DNA of 64,000 bases from an uncultured Pelagibacteraceae bacterium (GTDB taxonomy: Bacteria > Pseudomonadota > Alphaproteobacteria > Pelagibacterales > Pelagibacteraceae): assembly GCA_902623395.1 (NCBI GenBank), contig CACNTN010000005.1, forward strand, positions 1-64,000, written 5' to 3'. The notes under the pieces were generated by a model. That model worked only from the letters and a program-made list of their open reading frames with translations. It made no database searches and was not told the origin of the DNA. Of the stretch, positions 28,174-38,419 are shown piece after piece. Positions within the stretch are counted from its first letter, which is position 1. The number at the start of each line of letters is the position of its first letter. A program made the position numbers and the translations under genes.

Positions 28174-28784
28174 TTTTTAAAATCGACTATAATTATTTTA
28201 GATTCTTTATCTGTAATACTATTTACAACCTTATAATCGTATTTTTCCTTATTGAAAGCTTTTTTTAAATCTTCCTGTGCGTTTTGACCTTTTAAAACTA
28301 TTAATTTATGTGACTTTTTGGATATTTCACGTGAAACTTGTATTATTGCTTCGAATCTCTTAAATGCTCGACAGACAATATAGTCTGTATCATCGAATTC
28401 TTCGTAAACATTACCGAAAATTTCAACATTTACTGACAATTTTTTACTTATACTCTTTAAAAAAGCTCTTTTAACTGGTGATTTTTCGTATAATTTCACG
28501 TGAAAGTCTTTATTTTTATTAAATAAAGCTAAAATCATTCCTGGAAAACCAGCTCCAGTGCCTAAGTCTGACAAAGAACCTTTTGAAAAATCGATAAATT
28601 TTACTAATTGAGCTGAGTCAAGGATATGTCTGTGCCAAATTACGCTTTCAGTGCTTTTAGAGATAAAATTATGATTTTTATTAGCTTTAAGCAATTCCTC
28701 GATAAATATTTTGATGTCAGATATACTTTCTGCACTGAAATTAAGCTGTTTTTGTAGGGTAATGATAACTTCTTTATCCTGCAT
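28170..28784 (-). CDS. rsmG: 16S rRNA (guanine527-N7)-methyltransferase RsmG
   Basis: SAM-dependent rRNA methyltransferase, 204 residues. Seen: WHRHILDSAQL and the SAM-binding DLGTGAGFPGMILAL, followed by KKAFLKSI-like region RAFLKSISKKL and CRAF. Its coding sequence contains two copies of the TTTCACGTGAAA core of parS, at about 28,325 and 28,494. Start and stop overlap mnmG and parA by one and four bases. Confidence 0.96.
   Translation of the reverse strand: MQDKEVIITLQKQLNFSAESISDIKIFIEELLKANKNHNFISKSTESVIWHRHILDSAQLVKFIDFSKGSLSDLGTGAGFPGMILALFNKNKDFHVKLYEKSPVKRAFLKSISKKLSVNVEIFGNVYEEFDDTDYIVCRAFKRFEAIIQVSREISKKSHKLIVLKGQNAQEDLKKAFNKEKYDYKVVNSITDKESKIIIVDFKK
28323..28338. promoter_or_regulatory. 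parS-like ParB binding site 1 (inside rsmG)
   Basis: The sequence TATTTCACGTGAAACT matches the parS consensus TGTTTCACGTGAAACA at 14 of 16 positions, including the whole 13-base block TTTCACGTGAAAC. It lies about 940 bp from the parB start. Known: chromosomal parS sites commonly lie in or near rsmG-parAB. Confidence 0.85.
28492..28507. promoter_or_regulatory. parS-like ParB binding site 2 (inside rsmG)
   Basis: The 12-base palindromic core TTTCACGTGAAA (28494-28505) is intact, while the outer two bases on each side deviate from the parS consensus. It lies 169 bp from the first site. It is likely a weaker ParB site. Confidence 0.65.
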
Positions 28785-30652
28785 TAAGCAGTAGCTTTGA
28801 ATTTTAGCTTTTTGATGTGAGATAATAAGATTATTATAGCTGCAGGAGTGATACCGTCTATTCTAATTGCCTGGCCTAAAGTTTTAGGCCTTATAGATAT
28901 CAGCTTCGCCTTAACCTCGTTAGACAATCCACTTAAATTATTATAATTTAAGTTCTTAGGAATAATAACAGCCTCGTCTTTCTTAAAAGATTTAATATCT
29001 CGTTCTTGTCTCTTCAAATATCCCATGTAGTGGGCGTCTGTTACAACCTGTTTTTCTATTGAGCCAGAAAATACAGGCATGTCACTAAATATTTGCCTTA
29101 TTTTTGCCATATTTACTTTTCGTTGACCCATAACTTCTAAACATGATCTTTTGACTCCATCCATTGCAATTTTTATATCAAATTTTTTAGCTTCATTAGG
29201 TGTCAGAAATTTAGATTCTAAAAAACTATTTAACGAATAGATATTTTTTTTCTTTTCTAAAAATATATTTTTTCTTTCAGAGCCTACTAAATCCAAATTT
29301 ATACCAAGATCTGTTAGTCTCTGATCTGCATTATCAGCTCTTAAAGTTAATCTATATTCTGCTCTAGAGGTAAACATACGATAAGGTTCCGTAACACCTT
29401 TCGTTATTAAATCATCAATCATCACACCAATGTAAGAAGTTGATCTATCTAAAACAAACTCAGATTTATTTTTAATTTTTAAAGCTGCGTTAACACCAGC
29501 TATCAAACCTTGAGCTGCTGCTTCTTCATAGCCAGTAGTACCGTTAATTTGTCCTGCTAAAAATAATGACTTGATTTTTTTTGTTTCTAACGTAGCGTTA
29601 AGCTCTCTTGGATCAATATAATCGTACTCTATAGCATACCCCGCCCTTTTCATCTTAACTTGCTCTAAACCCTTAATTTTACCTAATATTTTGAGCTGTA
29701 TCTCCTCTGGAAGAGAGGTAGATATACCATTTGGGTAAATAGTATTGTCCTTTAATCCTTCAGGTTCAAGAAATATTTGATGCTGTTGCTTTTCTTTAAA
29801 TTTGACAATTTTGTCTTCAATAGATGGGCAATAGCGCGGTCCTACACCTTTAATATTCCCCGAATACATTGCGCTACGAGAAATATTATCACTTATAATT
29901 TTGTGGACCTCGTTGTTAGTGTAAGTCATTCCACATTTGATTTGTTTGTTATCAATTTTATTTGTTAGAAAAGAAAAGTAGTAATGATCATCATCCGCTG
30001 GCTGCATTTCCAAATCATCATAGTTAATTGTGCTACCATCAAGTCTAGGTGGTGTTCCTGTCTTCAGTCTTCCAATTTGCATTTTAAATTTTGCTAATTG
30101 TTCACTTAAACCTGTAGATGGTTTCTCATCATACCTGCCTGCTGGTATTTGTGTTTCACCGATGTGAATTAATCCATTAAGAAATGTACCAGTAGTTAAG
30201 ATTAGTTCTTTAGTACTTATCTCTTTTCCACTTTGACAAATAAAACCGATTACCTTATCGCCTTCAAACAAAAATTTTGTAACGGGATCTGCTATAACCT
30301 CTAAATTTTTGTAATTTAGTAAAATTTTTTGCATATGCCCTTTGTAAAGAGCTCTATCTGACTGAGTACGTGGCCCCTGCACTGCTGGACCTCTACTTCT
30401 ATTTAACAATCTAAATTGAATACCTGATTTATCGGCTACAACGCCCATTACACCATCTAAGGCATCTATTTCTCTAACAAGATGCCCTTTTCCAAGTCCT
30501 CCAATAGCAGGATTGCACGACATCTCACCAATTGTCTCTATTTTATGTGTAAAAAGGGCAGTATTTACGCCCATTCTAGCGGATGCTGCAGCTGCCTCAC
30601 ATCCAGCATGGCCACCCCCTATAACTACTACATCATAGCTTTGTTTAGTCAT
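28784..30652 (-). CDS. mnmG: tRNA uridine-5-carboxymethylaminomethyl modification enzyme MnmG (GidA)
   Basis: FAD-dependent partner of MnmE in wobble-uridine modification, 622 residues. Seen: the N-terminal dinucleotide-binding [38 protein letters not shown], the GTPPRLDG segment, and C-terminal [10 protein letters not shown]. It is in a minus-strand run with mnmE upstream and rsmG-parAB downstream. Confidence 0.98.
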   Translation of the reverse strand: MTKQSYDVVVIGGGHAGCEAAAASARMGVNTALFTHKIETIGEMSCNPAIGGLGKGHLVREIDALDGVMGVVADKSGIQFRLLNRSRGPAVQGPRTQSDRALYKGHMQKILLNYKNLEVIADPVTKFLFEGDKVIGFICQSGKEISTKELILTTGTFLNGLIHIGETQIPAGRYDEKPSTGLSEQLAKFKMQIGRLKTGTPPRLDGSTINYDDLEMQPADDDHYYFSFLTNKIDNKQIKCGMTYTNNEVHKIISDNISRSAMYSGNIKGVGPRYCPSIEDKIVKFKEKQQHQIFLEPEGLKDNTIYPNGISTSLPEEIQLKILGKIKGLEQVKMKRAGYAIEYDYIDPRELNATLETKKIKSLFLAGQINGTTGYEEAAAQGLIAGVNAALKIKNKSEFVLDRSTSYIGVMIDDLITKGVTEPYRMFTSRAEYRLTLRADNADQRLTDLGINLDLVGSERKNIFLEKKKNIYSLNSFLESKFLTPNEAKKFDIKIAMDGVKRSCLEVMGQRKVNMAKIRQIFSDMPVFSGSIEKQVVTDAHYMGYLKRQERDIKSFKKDEAVIIPKNLNYNNLSGLSNEVKAKLISIRPKTLGQAIRIDGITPAAIIILLSHIKKLKFKATA

Positions 30653-30694
30653 AAGATGAATGTAGCGCGGTATATTAGGATTACAAGAGGTATT

Positions 30695-32023
30695 TTATTT
30701 GCCTATACAAAAGTCTTTAAATATAGATCCAAGGATCTCCTCAACATCAACCTTACCAACAATACTTCCAAGATATCGCGTAGCCATTCTTAGATCCTCA
30801 GCAGCTAATTCTAAATCTTTATTTTGATCTTTTTTAAGAAAGTTGTCTATTTCTTTTAAGCATTGGTTAAGTTTAATTCTATGTCTTTCTCTCGTGATTA
30901 AAGCAGAATTATTAGAGGTGAATTTTTTACTTAATTTTTCTTTTATTTTTTTTATCAAATTATCGATGTTTTTATTTTCTTTAACTGAAGCTAATACTGT
31001 AACTACATCGAATTTATGATTTTGCTTATCTTGTATGTCTGATTTATTTAGCAAAACTATTGTGTCTTTATTGATCATTTTTTTAATATCTTTGTTTATG
31101 CTTTTTGAAGAATTATCTATAACAACAATATTCAAATCGGCTTCTTTTGATTTTCCTAAGGCTAATGAAATACCTTTTTTTTCCACCTCATTTTTAGCGT
31201 CTCTTATACCTGCAGTATCAGCTAAGATTACAGGATAACCATCTAAATTTAAATATGTCTCTATCACATCTCTAGTAGTTCCAGCTTCATCTGAAACAAT
31301 AGCGACATCTCTCTTAGCTATTAAATTTAGAAGGGAAGATTTACCTGCATTAACTTCTCCTGTTATAGAAACTCTAAATCCATCTCTTATTTTTTCTCCA
31401 ATTTTATTATCCTCTATTATCTTATGGATATCCTTATGGATTTCTTTAATAGATTTTTGCACTTCTTTTAATACTTTTTCTGGCAAATCATCTTCAGCAA
31501 AATCTATTTTAGCCTCAATATAAGATAAAGATTTAATTAGTTTTTCTCTTATGTCATTATAATAATTTGAGGCATTGCCTTGAACTAATTTAACAGCTTG
31601 ATCTCTTTGAAGCTCTGTCTCAGCATGAATAAGATCACCTATACTTTCTGCTTTTAAAAGATCAATTTTATCATTTTGAAAAGCTATTTTTGTAAATTCA
31701 CCTGGTTCAGCTAATCTGCAATTTTCTTGCTCTGAAAGTGCTTTTAATAAAGCGTTAATAACGGCATTGCTACCATGAACCTGAAACTCAGCTAAATCAT
31801 CGCCAGTATAGCTATTAGGCCCGGGAAACCACAATAATAGAGCCTCTGGATCTATTATTCTATCGTTTTTAGGGTCATAGATTTTACAGTAATTGACCTC
31901 ATTAGTATTGATTTCTTTTAATTTCGTTAAATTCTTACATACTTTAAGAGTATCTTTGCCTGATATTCTTACGATGGCTATTCCTGACGGACCTCTGCCT
32001 GATGAAAGCGCGTAAATATTCAT
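30695..32023 (-). CDS. mnmE: tRNA modification GTPase MnmE (TrmE)
   Basis: GTPase working with MnmG, 442 residues. Seen: N-terminal GRGPSGIAIVRISG, the folate-binding-like LAEPGEFTKIAFQNDKIDLL, G1 GEVNAGKSSLLN, G2/switch DEAGTTRD, G3 DTAGIR, G4 NKSD, and the C-terminal CIGK motif whose cysteine is required in this family. Full length. 42 bp separate it from mnmG. Confidence 0.97.
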   Translation of the reverse strand: MNIYALSSGRGPSGIAIVRISGKDTLKVCKNLTKLKEINTNEVNYCKIYDPKNDRIIDPEALLLWFPGPNSYTGDDLAEFQVHGSNAVINALLKALSEQENCRLAEPGEFTKIAFQNDKIDLLKAESIGDLIHAETELQRDQAVKLVQGNASNYYNDIREKLIKSLSYIEAKIDFAEDDLPEKVLKEVQKSIKEIHKDIHKIIEDNKIGEKIRDGFRVSITGEVNAGKSSLLNLIAKRDVAIVSDEAGTTRDVIETYLNLDGYPVILADTAGIRDAKNEVEKKGISLALGKSKEADLNIVVIDNSSKSINKDIKKMINKDTIVLLNKSDIQDKQNHKFDVVTVLASVKENKNIDNLIKKIKEKLSKKFTSNNSALITRERHRIKLNQCLKEIDNFLKKDQNKDLELAAEDLRMATRYLGSIVGKVDVEEILGSIFKDFCIGK

Positions 32024-32027
32024 TAAA

Positions 32028-33125
32028 TTAAATTGATAAACCTTGATTAGAAATAAATTTGCTTATTTTTTTTAGAGTATCATTTTTCGAAATATTTTTC
32101 AAAATTGTTTCTTTAAATGGATCTAATAATTTATTTTGTTTAAAGAAATTATGAGTTAAATCAATTCCTATACCAGTAATGATATTCTCGGATTTTCTAT
32201 TACTTGTAAATTCTTCAAGAGCAGGGGTGCTTTTTAAAGACATGCCTAATTCTGTATAATATTTAAAAATTTTTTGTAACTTATTAATATCTCTTAATAC
32301 AAGATTAAAACCTTGACCTGCTACTGGATGAACAGAGTGCAATCCCTCTCCTAGAATAAGAATATCATTTTTATAATAGGTTCTTTTTAAATTTAGCATC
32401 AGCGGATAAGATTGCTGGTTAGAAATCTGAATTTTATTTGTTTTTAAAACTTCAGAAATTTTAGATTTTACAATAGAGTTAATATCTTTTGCCGGAAAAT
32501 TTTTATTTACGCTCCACACAAATGAAAAATTATTTTTTGAAAAAGGAAGTATTGCTAGTGGTCCTTCTTTTAAAAAATATTGAGCTGTATTTAAATTTTT
32601 CAAATTATGTTTAACGTAACCAGTGATAGCGATTTCTTTATAATCTTTATTTAACGATCTTTTATCAACTATACTTTGATAGATTTTTGAGGATCTTCCT
32701 AAGCATAATATTTTTATATCATAACCACCTAAGACTTTTAAATGATTAATATTTTTTTGGAGCGTTTTTATTTTTTTCTTTTTAATTTCTTTAATTAGAA
32801 TTTCTTTAATTTTGTCGTTCTCAAAAACGTACATAAGATTTTTGCTATCTTCATTAAAGTTTAAGAAATTCATGTTCTGATCTTTTGTCTCGTAGAAAAG
32901 ATCAATCTTTTTGGAAGGCCAAAATAATTTTGTGTCGAGTTTATCTATGACTTTATTAAAAAACTCGTAGTTAAAGGCAGAAATAGCTGTTGTTCGTCTA
33001 TCCTTAGAATGCTTGTTTTTTCTTGATATTAAGTGGACTTCTAAGCCTTCTAATTTATTTAGTGCTAAAGCAGTCATTAAACCTGAAAGACCGTCTCCAA
33101 CAATGCAAATTCTCTGTTTTTTCAT
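32028..33125 (-). CDS. FAD-dependent UbiH/VisC-family monooxygenase
   Basis: Flavin hydroxylase related to ubiquinone-biosynthesis enzymes. Seen: the N-terminal FAD-binding RICIVGDGLSGLMTALAL and the second FAD motif ILGEGLHSVHPVAGQGFNLVLRDI. I chose the ATG at 33125 (365 residues), immediately before the Rossmann strand. A longer frame to 33212 would run into ftsK and add residues not typical of the family. Which ubiquinone ring position it hydroxylates cannot be read here. The stop is 4 bp from the mnmE start. Confidence 0.85.
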   Translation of the reverse strand: MKKQRICIVGDGLSGLMTALALNKLEGLEVHLISRKNKHSKDRRTTAISAFNYEFFNKVIDKLDTKLFWPSKKIDLFYETKDQNMNFLNFNEDSKNLMYVFENDKIKEILIKEIKKKKIKTLQKNINHLKVLGGYDIKILCLGRSSKIYQSIVDKRSLNKDYKEIAITGYVKHNLKNLNTAQYFLKEGPLAILPFSKNNFSFVWSVNKNFPAKDINSIVKSKISEVLKTNKIQISNQQSYPLMLNLKRTYYKNDILILGEGLHSVHPVAGQGFNLVLRDINKLQKIFKYYTELGMSLKSTPALEEFTSNRKSENIITGIGIDLTHNFFKQNKLLDPFKETILKNISKNDTLKKISKFISNQGLSI

Positions 33126-33181
33126 ATTAAAATTTTTCTCACTTTCATAAAAATGGTAAAAAGTACGTAAAACGATTCGAT

Positions 33182-35278
33182 ATGAATACAAACTTTTTAA
33201 ATAGTGTAACAAATTTTTTAAAAAAACGAACCTTTGAATTTATAGGATTAATCTTAATTTCAATGAGTATAGGTCTAGCTATAGCTTTTACGACATATTC
33301 GCCAGAAGATCCTTCATTTGTCTATGGCGATAGGGAATTTGAGATCAAGAATTTCTTTGGAATCTATGGCAGTAGTATTGCTGATTTTCTCTTACAGAGT
33401 TTTGGTCTCGTTTCATTTTTAATTTTGGCGAATTTTTTATTATGGGGGATTAATTTGATAGTCCAGAAAGAAATCAAAAGAATAGTTTTAAAATTATTTC
33501 TAGTAGTTTCATATTTGGTTTTAGGTACCATCTTTATTTATATTACCTTTAATAATTCTTTCTGGCTTATCGATAATGGTAACTCGGGTTTTGTTGGAAA
33601 GATTGGTTATGAGTTTTTAAGCACATGGTTTCCATATATTGATAACACTTACTCTGCTTATGGTTTATTATTGCTTACTTTAATCTTTTTTATTTTTTCT
33701 GCTGATTTAAATTTAAAGAAAATAATTACCGGAACATTTTCTATAATTGCTTCATTGTTTAAAAGAAAAGAAAATATTATTCCTGACGTAAATTTAGAAG
33801 CCGATCCTACAGAGGAGAAAAGTGAAATAATTGAAAGACCACAACAATCATTTTCTTTTGGTGACTTAACTCAATCAGAGAAATCATCAACTAGTTTAAG
33901 ATCAAAATATAAACTGCCAGCAATAGATTATTTAGAAAAAAGTTCTACAAAACTTAGTGCATCAGAATTAAATAAAAATCGGCCTGATGGGGAGTTTATG
34001 GAAAAAATTCTTTTGGATTTTGGTATTGATGGAAAAATTAAAGCTATTAATAATGGTCCTGTTGTTAGTTTGTATGAATTCGAACCAGCGCCAGGTGTAA
34101 AAGTATCGAAGATAATAAATTTATCTGAGGATTTAGCACGTAACACTAGTTCAACATCAGCAAGGGTTTCAGTTATCCCTGGCAAGAATACAGTAGGTAT
34201 CGAGATACCAAACGAGACAAGAGAAAGTGTATCTCTTCGAGAAATTATCTCTTATGAAAAGTTTCAGAAGAAAGATGTAAAATTACCTATTGCACTTGGA
34301 AAAAGTATATCTGGCATGCCTATAGTTGGAGATCTTACTTCAATGCCTCATTTATTAATTGCTGGAACCACAGGTTCAGGTAAGTCAGTTTGTATTAATA
34401 CGATAATTGTTTCATTGCTTTACAAATTGAATCCTGATCTTTGTAAATTTATTTTAATAGATCCTAAGATGTTGGAACTATCAACTTACGAGGGCATTCC
34501 TCACTTATTAACTCCAGTTATCACTGATGCGAAGAAAGCAACATCTGCTCTAGCTTGGACAGTAAAAGAAATGAATAGCAGATACAAACTTATGAGCAAA
34601 GTTGGAGTGAGAAACATTGATGGTTACAATGCTAAACATAAATTGAAAATGCCTTACATTATAGTAGTGGTTGATGAGATGTCAGATTTGATGCTTGTTG
34701 CTGGTAAAGAAATAGAAAACTACATTCAAAAATTATCGCAAATGGCAAGAGCTGCAGGAATTCATATTATTATGGCGACGCAAAGACCAAGTGTTGATGT
34801 AATCACTGGTACAATTAAAGCAAATTTTCCAACTAGAGTTTCTTTTCAAGTGAGCTCTAAAATAGATAGTAGAACGATATTAGGAGAGCAGGGTGCAGAA
34901 CAATTGTTGGGTAAAGGCGATATGTTGTTCATGTCTTCAGCAAATAGAATTGTTAGAATTCACGGTCCATTTGTTTCAGAGAATGAGATAGAAAAAATTG
35001 TTAACTCCATCAGAGCGCAAGGTGAACCGGATTATATGGATGAAATTACAGCTCATACAAGCAATGAAGCTTCTTCTGCTGCAGAAGGAGAAGGTGATGA
35101 AGACGAACTATATTCACAAGCAGTTGATATTATTAAATCAGAAGGGAAAGCTTCTACAAGTTTCTTACAAAGAAAACTACAAATCGGCTACAATAGAGCA
35201 GCAAGAATTATTGATATGATGGAAGAAAAAGGTATTGTCAGTAAAGCAAATCATGTTGGTAAGCGTGAAGTACTTTAA
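33182..35278 (+). CDS. ftsK: DNA translocase FtsK
   Basis: Septal DNA pump for chromosome segregation, 698 residues. The N-terminus has about four membrane helices (about 18-180), with a short linker. The motor domain carries Walker A IAGTTGSGKSVCINT, Walker B IIVVVDEMSDLM and MATQRPSVDVITGTIKANFP. The C-terminal winged-helix gamma domain (FLQRKLQIGYNRAARIIDMME) recognises KOPS-like sequences. The linker is much shorter than in E. coli FtsK. It overlaps lolA by up to 44 bp. Confidence 0.97.
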   Translation: MNTNFLNSVTNFLKKRTFEFIGLILISMSIGLAIAFTTYSPEDPSFVYGDREFEIKNFFGIYGSSIADFLLQSFGLVSFLILANFLLWGINLIVQKEIKRIVLKLFLVVSYLVLGTIFIYITFNNSFWLIDNGNSGFVGKIGYEFLSTWFPYIDNTYSAYGLLLLTLIFFIFSADLNLKKIITGTFSIIASLFKRKENIIPDVNLEADPTEEKSEIIERPQQSFSFGDLTQSEKSSTSLRSKYKLPAIDYLEKSSTKLSASELNKNRPDGEFMEKILLDFGIDGKIKAINNGPVVSLYEFEPAPGVKVSKIINLSEDLARNTSSTSARVSVIPGKNTVGIEIPNETRESVSLREIISYEKFQKKDVKLPIALGKSISGMPIVGDLTSMPHLLIAGTTGSGKSVCINTIIVSLLYKLNPDLCKFILIDPKMLELSTYEGIPHLLTPVITDAKKATSALAWTVKEMNSRYKLMSKVGVRNIDGYNAKHKLKMPYIIVVVDEMSDLMLVAGKEIENYIQKLSQMARAAGIHIIMATQRPSVDVITGTIKANFPTRVSFQVSSKIDSRTILGEQGAEQLLGKGDMLFMSSANRIVRIHGPFVSENEIEKIVNSIRAQGEPDYMDEITAHTSNEASSAAEGEGDEDELYSQAVDIIKSEGKASTSFLQRKLQIGYNRAARIIDMMEEKGIVSKANHVGKREVL

Positions 35279-35813
35279 AATACTTATATTCCTTATTTTA
35301 TTATCAGCAAATCTTTCAGCCAGTGAGAAAGATCAAATAATTACTCAATTAAATAATTTAAATACTTTAGAATTTACTTTTGATCAGATGATTAATGACA
35401 AAACTGAAAAGGGAAGCTGTCTTCTAGAATTTCCTGGAAAATTAAAATGTGATTATTTTGATGACAAAAAAAAGGAATTAATAATTAATAAAAAGAGGTT
35501 AGCTATAACTCAAAAAAGATATAACAAGACATATTATTATCCCATTTCAAAATCACCATTCTTAAATATTTTATACAAAGATAAACTTTTAGAAATTGTA
35601 AGATCTGGAGAGATAGGATTATCTGATCAAATTATAAAATTAGTTTATTCGAATGATAACGAGATAACAGTTTTCTTTGACAAGAAAACATTAGATTTAA
35701 AAGGTTGGCAAATCATAGATCAATACAACAATAACATAAATTTCTCTTTGAAAATTATTGCTAAAAATGATGTCTTTAAAAAAGGAACTTTTAAAATTCC
35801 CGAGATGAATTAA
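35253..35813 (+). CDS. lolA: Outer-membrane lipoprotein carrier LolA-like
   Basis: Periplasmic chaperone moving lipoproteins to the outer membrane. A signal peptide (YFKILIFLILLSANLSA) is followed by a LolA-type beta fold (LNTLEFTFDQMINDKTEKGSC; later DLKGWQIIDQYNN). I chose ATG 35253; a TTG at 35235 and a GTG at 35265 are in frame. It follows ftsK as in other alphaproteobacteria. The final TTAA is shared with the stop of the convergent GNAT gene. Confidence 0.82.
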   Translation: MLVSVKYFKILIFLILLSANLSASEKDQIITQLNNLNTLEFTFDQMINDKTEKGSCLLEFPGKLKCDYFDDKKKELIINKKRLAITQKRYNKTYYYPISKSPFLNILYKDKLLEIVRSGEIGLSDQIIKLVYSNDNEITVFFDKKTLDLKGWQIIDQYNNNINFSLKIIAKNDVFKKGTFKIPEMN

Positions 35814-36316
35814 GCTACGAAATCAATTTCTTCTTCTTTGAAAATTTCAAAACCTTTTGACTTATAATTCTGCAGCGCGTGTTTGTGATCTAAGCTACAA
35901 GTGTGAACCCACATTCTTTCTGGATTTTTTCTGGATGCACTAGCGATAGCATGATTAACAAGAGTTGATCCTAGTTTTAAACCTCTAAATTCTTTTAACA
36001 CCCCCATATTTATTAGCTCAACCTCATTAGAGCTTGGATGATATTCTTGCTCGTAATAACCAACAAGATCTTCTCCTTTTTTTAAAACATGTGTTTCTAA
36101 ATTTTTATTTGTTACATACTTAATCCATTCTTTATCGGACCAAAGAAGTCTATCCCTCCAATAATGATCTAGACCTATTTGTTTGTAAAAAAATTTATTT
36201 AATTGAAAATCATTTTTGTCATCCAGTATGATTTTATAATTTTCAGGAAGGTTTAGATCGATAGTATTAGAAAAATCTTTTATCTCTAAAAAATATCTTT
36301 TTACCCTTGAAACCAT
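35810..36316 (-). CDS. GNAT family N-acetyltransferase
   Basis: A 168-residue acetyl-CoA-dependent acyltransferase. The acetyl-CoA binding motif A appears as MGVLKEFRGLKLGSTLVNHA (about 105-124), followed by MWVHTCSLDHKHALQNYKSKGFEIF. The acceptor substrate is unknown. It ends the his operon run, overlapping the HIT gene by one base. Confidence 0.85.
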   Translation of the reverse strand: MVSRVKRYFLEIKDFSNTIDLNLPENYKIILDDKNDFQLNKFFYKQIGLDHYWRDRLLWSDKEWIKYVTNKNLETHVLKKGEDLVGYYEQEYHPSSNEVELINMGVLKEFRGLKLGSTLVNHAIASASRKNPERMWVHTCSLDHKHALQNYKSKGFEIFKEEEIDFVA

Positions 36317-36672
36317 TAGCTAACCATTTTTCCTATCTTTTCACCTGCAAAAATATGAAAATGTAGATGAGGAACTTCTTGTCCTCCATCGCTACCAATA
36401 TTTGTAAGAGCTCTATAACCCTTATCTTTTGAGCCCATTAAGTTTGCTACGTCTGTAATCGCTTTATTTAATTCAACAATCTCTTTATCAGAGGCTTTAT
36501 TATTGAAATCGTCTAGATCAACATACTCGCCTTTGGGTATTACCAATACATGCACTTTCTTTTGAGGATTAATATCGTGAAAGGCTAAAACATGATCATT
36601 TTCATAAACTTTTTTACAAGGAATTTCTCCCCTTAAAATTTTTGCGAATATATTATTTTTGTCGTAGCTCAT
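36316..36672 (-). CDS. hinT: HIT family hydrolase (HinT-like)
   Basis: Histidine-triad nucleotide hydrolase, 118 residues. Seen: NIFAKILRGEIPCKKVYEND at the N-terminus and the histidine triad in VPHLHFHIFAG near the C-terminus. The family cleaves AMP-lysine-type phosphoramidates. Its start overlaps the hisE stop by 4 bp. The hisE-hinT linkage is common in alphaproteobacteria. Confidence 0.94.
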   Translation of the reverse strand: MSYDKNNIFAKILRGEIPCKKVYENDHVLAFHDINPQKKVHVLVIPKGEYVDLDDFNNKASDKEIVELNKAITDVANLMGSKDKGYRALTNIGSDGGQEVPHLHFHIFAGEKIGKMVS

Positions 36673-36941
36673 TTTTGTCTTTTTTTAATTTCACTCATTA
36701 CATCTTCTACCTTTATATTATTAGCTTCGAGATAAACCATCAAATGATAAATTACATCTGCTGCTTCGTGTATTTTATTGGAATTTTTTTCTACAGCTTC
36801 TATTAATTCACCTATTTCTTCTTTAACTTTTGCAACACTTAAACGTTTATCGTTAAGAAGTTTATTTGTATAAGATTTACTAGGAGAAGAATTTTTTCTT
36901 TCTCTAATAGTTTTCATTAACTGTTCTAGGTTTTCAAACAT
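36669..36941 (-). CDS. hisE: Phosphoribosyl-ATP pyrophosphatase HisE
   Basis: Second step of histidine synthesis, 90 residues. Seen: an N-terminal helix, KVKEEIGELIEAVEK with the EExxE metal-binding pattern, and HEAADVIYHLMVYLEAN, the standard MazG-like HisE core. It lies 1 bp after hisF in the order hisB-hisH-hisA-hisF-hisE. Confidence 0.95.
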   Translation of the reverse strand: MFENLEQLMKTIRERKNSSPSKSYTNKLLNDKRLSVAKVKEEIGELIEAVEKNSNKIHEAADVIYHLMVYLEANNIKVEDVMSEIKKRQK

Positions 36942-36942
36942 C

Positions 36943-37701
36943 TTATAATCTTACCGATACATCCTTAGAATTCAAATATTCTTTCGCCTCTTTAATTTTA
37001 TATTCACCATAGTGGAAAATAGAAGCAGCGAGAACGGCGCTCGCTCCACCTTTAACAATGCCATCGTAGAGATGATCTAAAGTACCTACACCACCAGAGG
37101 CAATAACAGGAATATTCGTGCTATCTGTAATTACTTTTAATAATCCAACATCATAACCAGACTTTGTTCCGTCTCTATCCATAGAAGTTAATAAAATTTC
37201 GCCAGCTCCATTTGTCTGAACTTGTTTAGCAAATTCTACAGCGTCAATACCTGTTTTATTTCTTCCACCATGAGTAAAAACTTCCCATTTGTTGTCTGAA
37301 ACTTTTTTAGCATCAATAGCAACAACAATACATTGAGATCCAAATTTTTTTGAAGCTTCCTTTACGAAATCAACGTTATTTACAGCAGCCGTATTGATAG
37401 AAACTTTATCTGCCCCAGCTAATAATAAATCAGTTATATTTTGAATAGTTCTAACTCCACCTCCAACTGTTAAAGGAACAAAACATTTTTTTGCAGTTTT
37501 TCTTACAATATCAATGATCGTCTCTCTATTTTCATTTGATGCAGTAATATCTAAAAAACAAATCTCATCGGCCCCACCTTCACTATAAATCTTAGCTTGT
37601 TCAACTGGATCTCCAGCATCTTTTAATTCGACAAAGTTAATACCTTTAACCACTCTTCCATTCTTAACATCAAGACAAGGTATAATTCTATTTTTAAGCA
37701 C
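36943..37701 (-). CDS. hisF: Imidazole glycerol phosphate synthase cyclase subunit HisF
   Basis: TIM-barrel cyclase partnering HisH, 252 residues. Seen: N-terminal [19 protein letters not shown] with the catalytic aspartate, [37 protein letters not shown] with the second catalytic aspartate, and [10 protein letters not shown]. It overlaps hisA by 8 bp. Confidence 0.98.
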   Translation of the reverse strand: MLKNRIIPCLDVKNGRVVKGINFVELKDAGDPVEQAKIYSEGGADEICFLDITASNENRETIIDIVRKTAKKCFVPLTVGGGVRTIQNITDLLLAGADKVSINTAAVNNVDFVKEASKKFGSQCIVVAIDAKKVSDNKWEVFTHGGRNKTGIDAVEFAKQVQTNGAGEILLTSMDRDGTKSGYDVGLLKVITDSTNIPVIASGGVGTLDHLYDGIVKGGASAVLAASIFHYGEYKIKEAKEYLNSKDVSVRL

Positions 37702-38419
37702 TAATCTCCTTCGCTAGCTCATCCAATTTAATATCACCATCATAAATGGCTTTGCCAACAATGATGCCTTCAATTTTATTATTTTTTAATTCTTTAGCTT
37801 TCTTAATATCGTTTATTGAAGAAACACCCCCAGAAATCACAACAGGGCAATTAGAAAGCTTTGCTATTTTTACTGTTTCATCAAAGTTAGGGCTAGTCTT
37901 CATTCCATCTCTATTAATATCTGTATAAATAATTCGGCTCACTCCATAATTGTTTACATCTTTGAGAAAGTCTATAGTTTTAACATTTAGATTTTCTTTC
38001 CAACCTGAAACAGAAAGATTTCCATCCTTTGCGTCTAATCCTAAAGCTATTTGACTTTTAAATTTTTCACAAGCCTCTTTCAAAAATTCTTTATTTTTTA
38101 TCGCACCGCTTCCTAAAATTACCTTCTCAACACCTACATCGATATATTGCTTAATGCTATCAAGAGATCTAACACCACCGCCTATTTCAATTTTTAAATC
38201 GTATTTACTGATTATTTCTTTAATAATATCTAAATTAACGGTCTTTCCAATTAATGCGCCATCTAGATCAACAATGTGTAAATTTTTAAACCCATGATCT
38301 TTATATTTGCTTGCTTGATCAATTGGTGAAATTTCATATTCAGTTTTATTTTCAAAGTCTCCTTTGATTAATCTTACACATTTTTTATCTTTAATATCTA
38401 TAGCTGGGAATATTTTCAT
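37694..38419 (-). CDS. hisA: Phosphoribosylformimino-5-aminoimidazole carboxamide ribotide isomerase HisA
   Basis: Amadori isomerase of the histidine pathway, 241 residues. Seen: the N-terminal [20 protein letters not shown] with the catalytic aspartate, [36 protein letters not shown] with the second aspartate, and [11 protein letters not shown]. It overlaps hisH by one base and hisF by 8 bp. Confidence 0.98.
   Translation of the reverse strand: MKIFPAIDIKDKKCVRLIKGDFENKTEYEISPIDQASKYKDHGFKNLHIVDLDGALIGKTVNLDIIKEIISKYDLKIEIGGGVRSLDSIKQYIDVGVEKVILGSGAIKNKEFLKEACEKFKSQIALGLDAKDGNLSVSGWKENLNVKTIDFLKDVNNYGVSRIIYTDINRDGMKTSPNFDETVKIAKLSNCPVVISGGVSSINDIKKAKELKNNKIEGIIVGKAIYDGDIKLDELAKEISA

Noticed and set aside
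33126..33212. N-terminal extension of the UbiH-like frame
   Set aside because: It would run into the start of divergent ftsK, and the flavin-binding strand begins right after the ATG at 33125.
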